64,000 nucleotides of DNA from Rhizophagus irregularis (GCF_026210795.1 NC_089458.1:806001-870000); one strand, 5' to 3'; shown: positions 13,096-24,580, counted from the first letter of the stretch. Numbers and translations: made by a program. Notes: generated by a model not told the origin, from the sequence alone.

Positions 13096-14037
13096 ATGAC
13101 GGAAAAAGAAAATCATCAACTTGAAACAACGGATTTGAAATATGAAGAGTTTTATTGTTGTTACCTTTTACGTTCACTTTCTCCTAAATATAAACAAACC
13201 AGTTATATAGGAAGTACTAATGATCCAAAAAGACGTTTACGACAACATAATGGGGAAATAGCATCAGGAGCGAAAAAAACTTCAAATAAAAGACCATGGG
13301 AAATGATACTTTTCGTTTATGGATTTCCTAATCATGTAGCAGCATTACAATTTGAATGGAGTTGGCAAAATCCTTCAATAACTCGTAGATTACAATTAAA
13401 AAATCGTGAAGAATTTAAAGAAAATGATGATAAATTATCAACATCACTTTTAGCATTATCAAAAATGTTAAAAGATAAATTTTGGTCAAGATGGCCATTA
13501 CATTTACATATTTTAATACCAATTGAATCTATTATATTACGACAAAATAAATCTTTAAAAATCAATGCTACGAATTTTTTTGATATTAAAAATTTATCAA
13601 AAAATATTAGGATAACAAATGGTAATATAGAAGATTTTAATAATTATAAAAAAAATTTTATTAGAAAATTTATTAGAAATGAATATTTAAAATATTTAAA
13701 TCATACAAAAAATTATAATAATAATAATAATTCACCTTATTATTGTAATTTATGTTTAGAAAATATTGATTTTAATAATCATAAAAATTATTTAAATTGT
13801 TTAAATATGGAATGTAATATGTCATATCATATTACTTGTCTTGCAAAAAAATTCACGAAATTGGAAGCATTAGAAAATTCAACTTTTGATAATCCTTATA
13901 ATGAATTATATGAAGAAATTTTACCTATTAATGGAAAATGTCCTAATTGTCAAATATTTTTATTATGGGGGGATTTGATTTTATCTATGATGATTAGAGA
14001 AAAATATGTTCAAAATGATCTTATATTGGATGAATAA
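13096..14037 (+). CDS. SLX1: Structure-specific endonuclease subunit SLX1 (GIY-YIG nuclease)
   Basis: A single exon encodes 313 aa, the usual SLX1 size. The N-terminal GIY-YIG domain spans about residues 19-95: FYCCYLL, then SYIGST (Y37, G39), PKRRLRQHN (R49, H51) and the catalytic-region glutamate in QFEWSWQNP (E87). The C-terminus carries the SLX1-type zinc finger: CNLCLENIDF, MECNMSYHITC and GKCPNCQIFLLWGDLI. In the family it is the catalytic subunit partnered by SLX4 and cuts branched DNA such as 5' flaps and Holliday junctions in the nucleus. All key residues of both domains appear present and nothing is broken. The start is the first in-frame ATG after an AT-rich leader; no intron is needed. 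The codons are strongly A/T-ending, like the neighbours. Confidence 0.93.
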   Translation: MTEKENHQLETTDLKYEEFYCCYLLRSLSPKYKQTSYIGSTNDPKRRLRQHNGEIASGAKKTSNKRPWEMILFVYGFPNHVAALQFEWSWQNPSITRRLQLKNREEFKENDDKLSTSLLALSKMLKDKFWSRWPLHLHILIPIESIILRQNKSLKINATNFFDIKNLSKNIRITNGNIEDFNNYKKNFIRKFIRNEYLKYLNHTKNYNNNNNSPYYCNLCLENIDFNNHKNYLNCLNMECNMSYHITCLAKKFTKLEALENSTFDNPYNELYEEILPINGKCPNCQIFLLWGDLILSMMIREKYVQNDLILDE

Positions 14038-14349
14038 TTTATATAATTTTATCAAAAAAAAAAAAAGTGTTATATTATTTACTTATATACAGTATATAGG
14101 ACGAATATATAAAATAGAACGAATACATAAAATTATCAAAATGTTATATATAGATTTTTTTATGATACTATAGCCTGTAGGTACAATTTTTTTTTTTTAT
14201 ATTTGAAGACTATATAAATATATTATATATTATTGTTTTTTTATTATTATTATATTTATAAATAAATGTCTAGAATTTTTTATAATTCATTTATTATAAA
14301 ATTAGTTTTATATCTAGTAATTCAATAAAAAATAATTAATGAATAACTA

Positions 14350-15250
14350 ATAATTTTTTTTTTTTTTTTAATCGCAGCACATTTATAAATTTATTAAAAT
14401 AATTAAAGTAATATATAATAAAATTACTAAACTACCTAATTAAATTAATATTATTAATTTATAAACCGCTCGTCATATTATTAAAATACCCCACACGTGC
14501 ACTGTCGAATGATCTATTATGCTATACAGGTAAACATATGTGGAATATGTTTTCTTAGCCCAGGGCCCTGTAATCAATGCAAGGGTGATCATGGGACCTA
14601 CTATACTGCGACTATGTTTTCCATGATTGTGAAGGTGAAGAGCCTTTTGTTATAAGTGAATGGATATAGTTTTTGCAACATGTCAAAGTTTCACGCACAA
14701 GTTCATTTTTATCCAGTATTCCTTGTGTCTGTTGTATGTCAAGTTGTTGAGATATAGAACACGAATGGCTTCTAACAGTATTCATCTTGTCTTTTTTAGT
14801 GATGCCCAATTTAGCTTCAAGTATATTCAATTCATAGCATCGCGGATTCCATATGTACTTTCTGAAAGCCTTGTGGAAATGTTTTATAATTCTACTGACA
14901 ACCTCATTGGTTACTTTTTTAGACAAGAAGCGTCGAAGTTTTATTATAATTGTATCTGAGATAAGCCCTCTAGTAAGTTCAATACGGGTACGTTCTTTAA
15001 AAAGAGGGAAAGCTTCATCCTTATATTCAAAGATAATACGTTCTAACTGTCCCTGTACTATCTTTGTTGAGGATGTGGATTTTTTAATAAATTTCATAAT
15101 CTTGGATGTTACTTCTGACTCAACCTGCTGAAAACCATCTTCATGACCTGGACATATAACAATATGCTGGATATCTTCATTATCATGTAAGCACATTAAA
15201 CATTTGACTTGATTATACAGTTTGTTTCGTTTCCTAAGATAACTAATAAT
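14350..15250 (-). mobile_element. 5'-truncated LINE, 3' end of ORF2
   Basis: A minus-strand frame of about 210 residues runs from a stop near 15,255 to the stop at 14,612. It starts with a Cys/His cluster (KCLMCLHDNEDIQHIVIC, then PGHED) typical of the C-terminal zinc-knuckle region of fungal LINE ORF2 proteins. It continues with a helical segment (about KKVTNEVVSRIIKHFHKAF) and WNPRCYELN, a tail pattern seen in such elements. No reverse transcriptase domain remains. Beyond the stop, about 14,460-14,611 resembles a 3' UTR, and the T-run at 14,355-14,369 would be the poly-A tail on this strand. The copy is dead. The family assignment rests on pattern memory. Confidence 0.6.
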
Positions 15251-15472
15251 TCATTCATTGTAAAAAATGATTATATGAAGGTTTAACTGTAATTCAGTTT
15301 AAAAAATTTAATTTATTAAACAATCAACTAATTAATTTATTTATTTTATTTTTGACAAATCTTTTAATATAATAAATACAGTTGGACTTCGATGTACCAA
15401 TATTCTATGTACTGATAATTGCCTGTACTGATAAAATTTTGTTGTCCCATTTCACAATTAATAAAAAAACCT

Positions 15473-18318
15473 TGTTGTATTAGGGATGTTAAAGGTTCCA
15501 GGTTCATGAACTTAAACTGAAAGTTCCAAACCTGGTTTGAAGGAAACTCAGTTCCATTTTTGGAACTATATGTAAACTAAGTTCGTAATTAGTTCAACCA
15601 ATTATAAATGCAGATTTACATATAAAAATAGATTATATAAATATATTATATGATAATCAAGTGATAATTGATAATCAGTCATCTGATTATTTAAAAGTTG
15701 ATCTAACGCGTTTAAAAAAAATTTTACGTGTTATTATGACTATTAAAGATGGAGTTAACCATAGCAGAAACCAGCCAGTTACAACAATTAAGAGCTGAGA
15801 TACTAGGCGAACTTGATAAAGATGAGAATAATTTATATAGTGAAGAGGAAGAAGAAAATATTAATGAAGACGAAAACTTAAATAACAAAAAGAGTTCTGC
15901 TTGGAACTATTTTAAATTACAAATTTCTGGAAAAAAATATGTAAAAATTGTTCTCAAAAATATGGTGAAAAGATGGGAATATCAACTTTAAAGAAACACC
16001 TTTATTATAAACATAATATTATTATAGATAAAATTAAAAATACTCAAACAACTTTGAATTTTCCTAGAGTTGATCCATAGCCAATTACCGAACAGCAGGT
16101 GCGAAATATAGCTTTTGTAGATTGGATAATCTCTGACCTACAACCATTTAAAATTGTTGAAAATCCTCATTTTGTTTATATGTTTAAAATATTTAATCCA
16201 AGATATCAAGTTCTTAACTGACAGAATTTAAAGGAAATGGTTGTAAATAAATTTAATACAATCAGAAAAAATATTGGTGCATTTATGGTTCAAATTCCAG
16301 GAAAAATTGCGCTTACAGCTGACATGTGGATGAGTAAATTTACAAATGATGCATTTCTTGGCCTCACCATCTATTATATTGATCAGAAATGGAAGTTGCA
16401 GAATTTCCTATTAGATATCATATCTTTTACTAAACGGCATACTGAAATCAATATATATTGCAACATCAATTAATAATGTTTTAAATGATTTTAATTTTCA
16501 AGAAAAAACTTTGGCTCTTACAACTGATAATGAATCGGCTATGATTGTGTGTGGAAGAACGTTTGGACAACAATTGATTACTCAACTTGATTCTCAAAAT
16601 TTTAGACATTACCGTTGTACCGCCCATATTCATCTTAATCTTGCTGCACAACAAGAACTTGAAATGATATCAGATGAAGTTATTAAAGTATGAGAATTAA
16701 TGAATAAAATTAAGCATTCAATAGTAATTAGCGATCAGTTGAAAAATTTGTGTTCATACGCAAAAATTACATATTTGAGACCAGAATTGGATTGTAAGAC
16801 GAGATGAAATTCAACTTTTAACATGTTAAAAAAATTGGAAAAAATGTGGCGTGGATTGCAATTATTGGCAGTTGAAAATAAGGAAATTCAAAATTTAATG
16901 CCTATCAATAATGAATGGAAAATAATTAAAGTCAGTATTGAATAATTGAATGAATATTAGTATTAATTTATATTCATTATAATTAATACAATTTCTTTGA
17001 TTTTTTTTATCATAGGATACACTTACTGTTTTGGAGCCTTTGGAAAAAGCTACAGTCTATCTTTCTACTGCTAGATATCTGACAATTGCAGATGTTCGGT
17101 TTGTTTTTTTAGGAATTTTGGATTATTTGAATGATTTGATTGGATCAGAAGAATTTAGTCAAAATGAATTAGCATCATCTATAAATCAAAAGATTGATGA
17201 CTATTGGAAATATATTGATGAACAAACTTTAGTAGCTGCAATTTTAGATCCTCAGACAAAACTTACTTTATTTGAATCAGGAACACCAACCACTAATGCA
17301 ATATCCACTGTTACAGCTTTATTACGTAGTTATCATGTTGTGACAAGTGAAAATTGCAAAAAAACTCAAGATGAAAATAATTATAGTAGTACACGAGAAT
17401 ATTTTGCACGAAAACAGTATCATTTATCTGAAAGTAATTTACGCCAATCATCTATTTCTTCTATTGCAAGTTCTATATCATTAGAAGAAACTTTTCCTGA
17501 ATTAGACCGATATTTAGCTTTACTTTGTGATGAAAAAGCAGATCCGTTATTGTGGTGGCAGGCACATCAACAAGAATTTCCAAAATTATCGTTAATGGCG
17601 AGAGACTACCTTTGTATTCAAGCAACTAGCGTTGCATGTGAACAACTTTTTTCTGTTGCAGCCAATACTATTACTAAAACCTGAAATAGACTTGACCCAG
17701 AAACAGTCAGGGCTACTTTGTGCACTAAATTCTGGTTAGAAAAAAAAGGTATAAGTAAAAATCATTAATACTAGTATCTGTAAATATAATTACTTATACA
17801 ATTTACGTATTTGAACATTATATGTGAAATGTATATACAGTATAAATATAACAATAAAGATAATTTTTGGCAAAAATTTAAGTGTATAAGGGTACGGTTG
17901 GTGGAGCACTGGTGGAGCCGTAGTTTTTTTATAAAAATTTTTTAAAATTAAACTAAACTTGGAGGTTAATCAATTAAACGATTAAAAATAAATTTACATA
18001 TACTCCACATAGTGTTTAATATTTTAAATATTTAACAACTTGCCGTAAAAATTGGAAGAAAAAAAAAAATACATATGTACTACGTATAATATCGTAAATC
18101 CCTCCATTATTTGTTGAATATCACATGATATTTGAATTGCAACCGCTAATTAAATCGATTTTTATATTTAAATAAAGAGTTCAAACCTTATTTGAACTCC
18201 AGTTCTGAACAAGTTCAAACCTATTATAAAAACTCAGTTCCCGAGTTCTACCTATTGGAACTTTAAGGAACTGAACCTAAACTAAACCTAAACGAACCTT
18301 AACATCCCTATGTTGTAT
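15473..18318 (+). mobile_element. hAT DNA transposon with perfect 8-bp target-site duplication
   Basis: The element occupies 15,481-18,310 (2,830 bp). Its left end TAGGGATGTTAAAGGTTC and inverted right end TAGGGATGTTAAGGTTC differ by one base indel. It is flanked by identical 8-bp repeats TGTTGTAT at 15,473-15,480 and 18,311-18,318, the hallmark of hAT insertion. The subterminal regions carry repeated AAGTTC/GAACTT words. The body is a decayed transposase gene described separately. Confidence 0.9.
15749..17768 (+). pseudogene. hAT-family transposase, inactivated
   Basis: The order of domains is preserved. A BED-like zinc finger lies near 15,895-16,010 (frameshift near 15,945; distal HLYYKH). 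The catalytic core has TADMWMSK (about 16,315) and ALTTDNESAM (about 16,511). The TRWNST-like motif near 16,800 reads TR-stop-NST. The C-terminal dimerisation region has WWQAHQQEFPKLSLMARDYL and CEQLFSVA. An intron (16,931-17,015, GTCAGT...CATAG) separates the last exon. In-frame stops are TAG at 16,078, TGA at 16,219, TGAs near 16,692 and 16,804, and TGA near 17,682. Several fall where Trp or Arg is expected, so they are transition mutations. Another frameshift is near 16,450. It cannot make an active transposase; its ends could still be moved in trans. Confidence 0.85.
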
Positions 18319-18353
18319 ATACCAATATTATATATAATTTCACAATGTAATAT

Positions 18354-18590
18354 CAGTGTTAGCACTTAGCCGTTTGGCCGGGGTTGGCCATTTAGCCATT
18401 TGGCCAGTTTGGCCAGCCAAACTGCTCAAAAAAATCTTTGGCCGTGACCAAATGTTAATACAGCTTTAATAAAGTATTAGTATTTTATTATTTGACCAAA
18501 ATTTGGCCGGATTGGCCATTGGCCGTTTTGCCATTTTGGCTGGTCAAATCGGCCAAAAAAATTCTTAGCCACAGCCAAATGCCAACACTG
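18354..18590. mobile_element. GGCCA-rich MITE, 237 bp
   Basis: Inverted ends: CAGTGTTAGCACTTAGCC on the left and, on the minus strand at the right, CAGTGTTGGCATTTGGC. The interior is packed with TTGGCC/GGCCAA words, unlike the AT-rich surroundings. Imperfect flanking repeats GTAATAT and GTAACAT (6 of 7) could be a decayed target duplication. It lies inside the Tc1/mariner-like element. Confidence 0.65.
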
Positions 18591-19009
18591 GTAACATGTA
18601 CTAATATTCACCTCTTGTCCCTTTATAGTAGTCTATATAAGATATACTGATATTTTAGATTACACTAATTTAATTCAGGTTGGCACTATAAACTTAGCCT
18701 GAATTAATAAGAGGATTTCCATCATTACATCCAAGTAATTAGATTTTTTAGCTCTTATTTCAACACAAAATGTGAACAACTTTTGTTTTATAAAATGTAT
18801 GTTAATAAGAAGCTATAATTTAATTTTTAAATAAACTCAGAGTTTGCATAATGCCACCAAGAATTAGACTTTGGCTTGCATTATGATTCATTATGTAATG
18901 ATAATTCGATGTAACAATATATTTTACCTAAACCAACAGCATCAGTATATCAAGGTCTGACTGTAAATAATTTATTATTATATAATATTTAAAATATAAA
19001 AAAAAAATT

Positions 19010-20020
19010 TAAATTTTAATTATTGAGTAAACTATTATCTATTTTTAATTGTCATATTAATACAACTTTACCATTTTATTAATCAAAAATAATAATATCT
19101 AATATATAAAAAATTAAATTAACAATAAAAAATATAAATTAATGGTTTTAAACTGATAAAAATTATTAATTATTGAATAAACTATTATTTATTTTTAATT
19201 GTCATATTGATGTAATTTTACTATTTTATTAATCAAAAATAATAATATCATAATATATAAAAAATTAAATTAACAATAAAAAATATAAATTAATGGTTTT
19301 AAACTGATAAAAATTATTAATTATTAAGTAAACTATTATCTATTATTAATTGTTATATTGATGCAACTTTACTATTTTATTAATCAAAAATAATAATATT
19401 GAAAAAAATTATTAATTATTGAATAAACTATTATCTATTTTTAATTGTCATATTGATGCAACTTTACTATTTTATTAATCAGAAATAATGGTTTTAAACT
19501 GATAAAAATTATTAATTATTAAGTAAACTATCATTTATTTTTAATTGTTATATTTATGCAACTTTACTATTTTATTAATCAGAAATAATAATATCTAATA
19601 TATAAAAACAATAGAAAATATAAATTAATGGTTTTAAACATAAAAATTGTTTTCTATTATAGTTTACAAAAGAAATTAATTTGTCTAAAAAAAATATAGT
19701 TCAAATTTGTTGATATAAAATTTGTACAATAAAAAAATATATAAAAAGACCTTATTTTTTTTTCATTTTTTTTTCTTTGGAATTAGCTTTTAATATTAAT
19801 TTTACTAAATCCAGTATACTAGTTTTTTTAATTGTACAGATTCTATCTTCAAAAAAAATATGACACATATTCTGATCCATTATAAGTTAAAAAAAAATTA
19901 AATTTTTAATATTAATTCTACTAAATCCAGTATACTAGTTTTTTTAATTGTACAGATTCTATCTTCAAAAAATATGACACATATTCTGATCCATTATAAG
20001 TTAAAAAAAAATTAAAAAAT
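19010..20020. repeat. Inverted copy of the 1-1,380 repeat block
   Basis: 19,010-19,650 is the reverse complement of the tandem array at 441-1,380. It is followed by the promoter-like block (19,652-19,753). Then comes a direct duplication of about 115 bp (19,787-19,905 and 19,906-20,015) starting TTTTAATATTAATT and containing AAATCCAGTATACTAG and TATGACACATATTCTGATCC. A related copy lies at 22,329-22,410. Part of this may be decayed exon sequence of the TPR gene. Confidence 0.65.
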
Positions 20021-20129
20021 ATATAAAATACAATATCACAAAATAACATAATTAGTAAAAAAAAAAAGAAGTCTTCTGAAGCAATATATAATAATTATTA
20101 ATACTTGACTACCTTAACTATTTTCTTAA

Positions 20130-20480
20130 AATACACTCAAAACTGCTGAATCTAAGAAGGAAACAAAAAATGATGATTCAAAATCGAAGGAAAAAGAAAA
20201 ATATGTTCTGGTAGTACCTTCAGAATTAGAATCTAGTAAAAAGAATGATAAGAAGGAAGCGAATACTATTCAAGATACACCAAAATCTGATAAGAAAGAA
20301 AAGAAAGAAAAGAAAGGTGAAGAACCACTTACTCAAGAAACACCAAAATCTGACAAGAAAAAGAAAAAAAACCTGATAAAAGACAATATACTGAGCAGGA
20401 ATTATTCAAAGCAGAAGCTGAACAAAAAGACTTTTTTATTGCTATTATGCAGTTAGTTATGAGAAAAAGTACTAAATAAA
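20130..20480 (+). pseudogene. Lysine/glutamate-rich coding remnant
   Basis: An open frame reads through SKKETKNDDSKSKEKEK and two imperfect repeats of the TPKSDKK type. A frame change at the A-run near 20,365-20,372 switches to TEQELFKAEAEQKDFF and ends at TAA near 20,478. There is no start codon in frame, and a stop lies just upstream. No domain is recognised. The low-complexity charged composition suggests a disordered segment. It is placed between the promoter-like repeat and the exportin-2 fragments. Confidence 0.4.
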
Positions 20481-20494
20481 ATATACAGTTTTCT

Positions 20495-22115
20495 GTGTCA
20501 CTACTTTTTAATAATTATATAAGAAGAAATTGGATGCAGAAAGAAAATTCAAACTTAATATTATTGAGGATTTCCAGTAATTAAAGAACTTAAAAGAACC
20601 AGAAATCTGGAAATTTAAAGAAAATTCTATAAAAATAAGGATTAAAATTAGATTCTTTAGTTTAAATTTTAAAGTCTAAACTTTTACATCTTTAAACCTC
20701 CAGAGATAAGAATGGCGATTAAAAAAAGTTTAGTTGATATTTTGATATATGTACTGTCAAATATACAACTTTAACTAAATGAAACTGTATCTTTAATTGC
20801 TGAAAATAATTTTCCTGATTAATGGTCATACTTGATCTCACAATTAACTAGTAAATTTAATTCAGAAGACTTGCCAAAATAATGCTGTTTTGCAAACTTG
20901 TTCATCCCTATTAGCAACTTTTACAGGTGACTAATATACCAAAGATGTAATATATAGTAATGATATTTATCCTCAAACATATTCAAAAGATGGATTTTAC
21001 CTTAGAAGTTTTTTTTAAAAATTATATAAGAAGAAATTAGGTGTAGGAAGAAAATTTAAACTTAATGTTATAAGAAGATTAAAGAACTTAAAAGAATTAG
21101 AAATCTGGAAATTTAAAGAAAATTCTTAATAAATTAAGATATAATGAAGAATTAACATTAGATTCTTTAGTTTAAATTTTACATTCTTAAAATTCCAGAA
21201 ATAAGAATGGTGATTAAAAAAAATTTGCTTGATATTTTGATATCTGTACCGTTAAATATATAACTTCAACTAAGTGAAGCTGTATTTTTAATTGCTGAAA
21301 ATAATTTCCTGATTAATGGCTATACTTGATCTCACAATTAACTAGTAAATTTAATTCAGAAGACTTTATCAAAAATAATGCTCATTCAATATTTAAAAAG
21401 TATAAGTTAGAATTCTGAACTGATTCATTATATAATGAAATCAACTTTATTTTAAATCAATTTGTTTATTCCTATTGGCAACTTTTACAAGCAACTGATG
21501 CCTTCAAATATATTCAAGAGATGGATTTTACCTTAAAGGTTTTTTTTAAGAATTATATACAAAGAAATTAGATGCAGAAAGAAAATTTAAACTTAACATT
21601 ATAAGAAAATTTCCAGTAATTAAAGAACTTAAAAGAATCAGAAATCTGAAAATTTAAACTGATAAAATTCTTAATAAATTAAGATATATAAGAATTAAAA
21701 TTAGATTCTTTAGTTTAAATTCTAAAGTCCAAACTTTTACATTCTTAAAATTCCAGAAATAAGAATAGCAATTAAAGAAAATTTAGTTAATATTTTGATA
21801 TTTGTACTATCAAATATACAACTTCAACTAAGTGAAGTTGTATCTTTATTAATTGCTGAAAATGATTTTTCTGATTAATAGCCATATTTAATCTTACAAT
21901 TAACTAGTAATTTAATTCAGGAGATTTTACCAGAAATAATGCTATTTTGCAAACATATTAAAAAGTATAAGTTAGAATTCTGAATTGATCCGTTATATAA
22001 TGAAATCAACTTTATTTTAGATCAATTTGTTCATCCTTATTAGCAACTTTATAGATGACTAATGTTCTCAAATATTCAAGAAATGGATTTTACCTTAAAA
22101 GTTTTAAGATGAGCT
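20495..22115 (+). pseudogene. Three tandem decayed copies of the exportin-2 (CSE1/CAS) N-terminal region
   Basis: Three direct repeats of about 500-530 bp begin near 20,505, 21,015 and 21,545. Each starts with a NYIRRNW-like segment and goes on to an AIKKSLVDIL-type helix, then ETVSLIAENNFPD-Q-WSYL. Copies 2 and 3 also keep KKYKLEF...LYNEINFIL. These are the landmark segments of the exportin-2/CSE1 HEAT-repeat N-terminus, which recycles importin alpha. All copies carry stops. The W of RNW is TGG in copy 1 but TAG in copies 2 and 3. The Q of the FPDQW motif is TAA in all three (20,820, 21,314, 21,876). A TGA before TDSLYNE is shared by copies 2 and 3. Copy 1 has an internal deletion. None could encode a functional exportin; the functional gene must lie elsewhere. 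Confidence 0.68.
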
Positions 22116-22124
22116 AAAAAATAT

Positions 22125-22420
22125 GCTGATTTCAAATTTATGTAATTTGAAATGCATTATCAATTTGTTAAAGCTTATTATTTTATAAAAAACTATGATA
22201 AGATTTTTTATAAGGCTTTTTATTACTATATAATAGATATTAATGAAAATTATATTTCAATGTGTTGATCTTTATAAAAATGTATTTAGCAAGAAAGATT
22301 AATTAACTATTGCGTAGACATGAAGTATATGGAATTAGCTTTTAATATCGATTCTACTAAATCCAGTGTACTAATTCTTTTAGTATACAGATTCTATCTT
22401 CAAGAAAAAATAAATTTTAC
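22125..22420 (+). pseudogene. TPR-protein fragment, copy directly after the exportin-2 repeats
   Basis: The frame reads FEMHYQFVKAYYFIKNYDK, then FYYYIIDINENYISMC, with in-frame TAA/TGA codons. It then shares sequence with the 1-330 fragment (YKNVFSKK...). The A-Y-F-I-x-N-Y-D-K-A-F-Y-Y-Y pattern is TPR-like. It is homologous to the two copies at 27,830-28,440 but has extra small deletions. Confidence 0.5.
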
Positions 22421-22429
22421 CCTTAAAAA

Positions 22430-24580
22430 GAAGTAATAGTTTAATAAGAAAAGAAATGTATATAAATCCATTAATAATGAAAGAATTGAAATGAATTATA
22501 AATGGTCAAAAAAGAATATTGATGGGTAATAAAGATTATGCATATTTTATTATTTAGATAAAAACTGCAAAATTGATTCCAAATATTGGACTAAAGATTA
22601 AATGCTAAATTTGGTAAAAGTATTAACTTAATAATAGGTGAAGATGAAAGATTTTATATTAAGTCTATTAATAATGAAAGAATTGAAAAAAATTATTCAA
22701 AAAAGCGAGATCATGAAAAAAGATGATAAAAAAAAAGAATGTTGTTAAATAACAATAATTTGAGATTAGATTAAGCAATGAACATATTTTATTAGAGACT
22801 GCAAAAATTGAATTTCTTGTTAACATACAAAAAAGTAATGATCTTGAAGGATTAGAAATAAAGAATTTTATATTTATTATTACACTAATCATATGGAACG
22901 ATATAGCTACAAATTTTTTGAATTTGAGTTTTGCACTGATAAATAATGTCATTATGCTAATAATTCAAATTACAGAAATAATAGTATATATAAGTCCATT
23001 AATAATAAAAGAATTGAAAGAAATTATTCAAGAAAGTGAGATTATGAAAGAAGATGATTAAAAATAATCAAAAAAAAATATTATTGGATTATTTGGGTAA
23101 AACTTGAGATTAAATTAAGCAATAAATATATTTCATTTAAAATTGCAAAAATTGAATTTCTTATTGACATATTAATTCTAAAAGATTATGCATATTTTGT
23201 TATTTAAACAAAAACTGCAAAATTGACTTCAAATATTAGGCTAAAGATTAAATGCTAAATTTGGTAGAAGTATTAACTTAATAATGGATGAAAATGAAGA
23301 ATTTTATATTAAGTCCATTAATAATGAAAGAATTGAAAAAAATTATTCAAAAAAGCAAGATTATAAAAAAAATGATTAAAAATAGTCAAAAAAGAATGTT
23401 GTTAAACAACAAGAATTTGAGATTAGTCAATAAATAAGCTTTAACGTGCATATGTTAACAATTAAACTTTTATACATATAAATCTAACAATAAACCTCGA
23501 TAATAGAACAAAAAAAAATCCAAGAGAATTTTTCATAAATTAATAAAAAGCCTTCGCCTTTTTCTGATTGATTAATAAAAACCTTTGTATAATGAATATA
23601 TTTTATTTGAGACTGCAAAAATTGAATTTCTTGTTAATGTACAAAAAAGTAATAATTCTGAAGATTATTTAGACAATTTAGACAAAAACTGCAAAATTAA
23701 CTTCAAATATTAGGCTAGAGATTAAATGTTGAATTTGAAAAAAAGTCTTAATAATAGTAGAGATGAAGAATTTTTTATGTTTATTATTATATTAGTCATA
23801 TAGGATAATATGGCTACAAATTTCTTGAATTTGAGTTTTACGCTAATGAATAATATAGAAATGATAGTTTAATAAAAAAATAATAAAAGAATTGAAAAAA
23901 ATTATTTAAGAAAGTGAGATTATGAAAGAAGACAATCAAAAATGATCAAAAAATAATGTTATTGGTAACAAGAACTTGAAATTAGATTAGACAATAAATA
24001 TATTTTATTTGAGACTGCAAAAATTAAATTTCTTGTTGATATACAAGAAAATGATAATTCTGAAGAATATGTGTATTTTATTATTTGAACAAAAATTGCA
24101 AAATTGACTCCAAATATTGGGTTAGAGATTAAATGTTAAATTTGGGAAAAGTGTTAATTTAATAACAGGTGGAAATAAAAAATTTTATGTTCATTATTAC
24201 ATTAAAGATGAAGAATTTTATATTCATTATTATACTAATCATATGGAATAATATAGCCACAAATTTCTTAAATTTTACACTAATGGATAATATTATTATA
24301 CTAATAATTCAAATTACAGAAATGATAATTTAATAAGAAAAAATATATATCTGATATATAATAAGTCCATTAATAATAAAAGAATTGAAAAAAATTATTT
24401 AAAAAAGTAAGATTATAAAGGAAGATGATCAAAAATGGTCACAAGAACTTGAAATTAGATTAAGCAATAAACATATTTCATTTGAAATTACAAAAATTGA
24501 ATTTCTTGTATGTTAACATATAAGAAAGTGATAATCCTAAAGAATTACACATATTTTATTATTTAATATAAGATTTCAAA
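22430..24580 (+). repeat. Tandemly amplified decayed coding unit of unknown family
   Basis: Four to five degenerate units share the order AAAACTGCAAAATTGACT (near 22,562, 23,212, 23,683 and 24,092), CATTAATAATGAAAGAATTG and ATATGGAATAATATAGC-type segments. A frame such as HMERYSYKFFEFEF, then NKRIERNYSRK and LSNEHISFETAKIEFLV can be followed between stops. Spacing between units varies from about 400 to 650 bp. No known domain is recognised and no copy is intact. Confidence 0.55.

Larger units (their letters stand above)
15379..18963. mobile_element. Tc1/mariner-like (Tigger/pogo-type ends) element, host of nested insertions
   Basis: The left end CAGTTGGACTTCGATGTACC matches the right end read on the minus strand, CAGTCAGACCTTGATATACT. 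A TA dinucleotide flanks each side (15,377-15,378 and 18,964-18,965). Removing the hAT element and the small MITE leaves roughly 500 bp with no transposase, so this was a non-autonomous element. It was inserted before the two elements it contains. Confidence 0.62.

Noticed and set aside
1-20020. A giant transposon (Maverick/Polinton or similar) with long terminal inverted repeats
   Set aside because: The genes between the arms are ordinary host genes and transposon remnants. No polymerase, integrase or capsid-type genes are seen, and the arm sequence also occurs at 27.1 kb.
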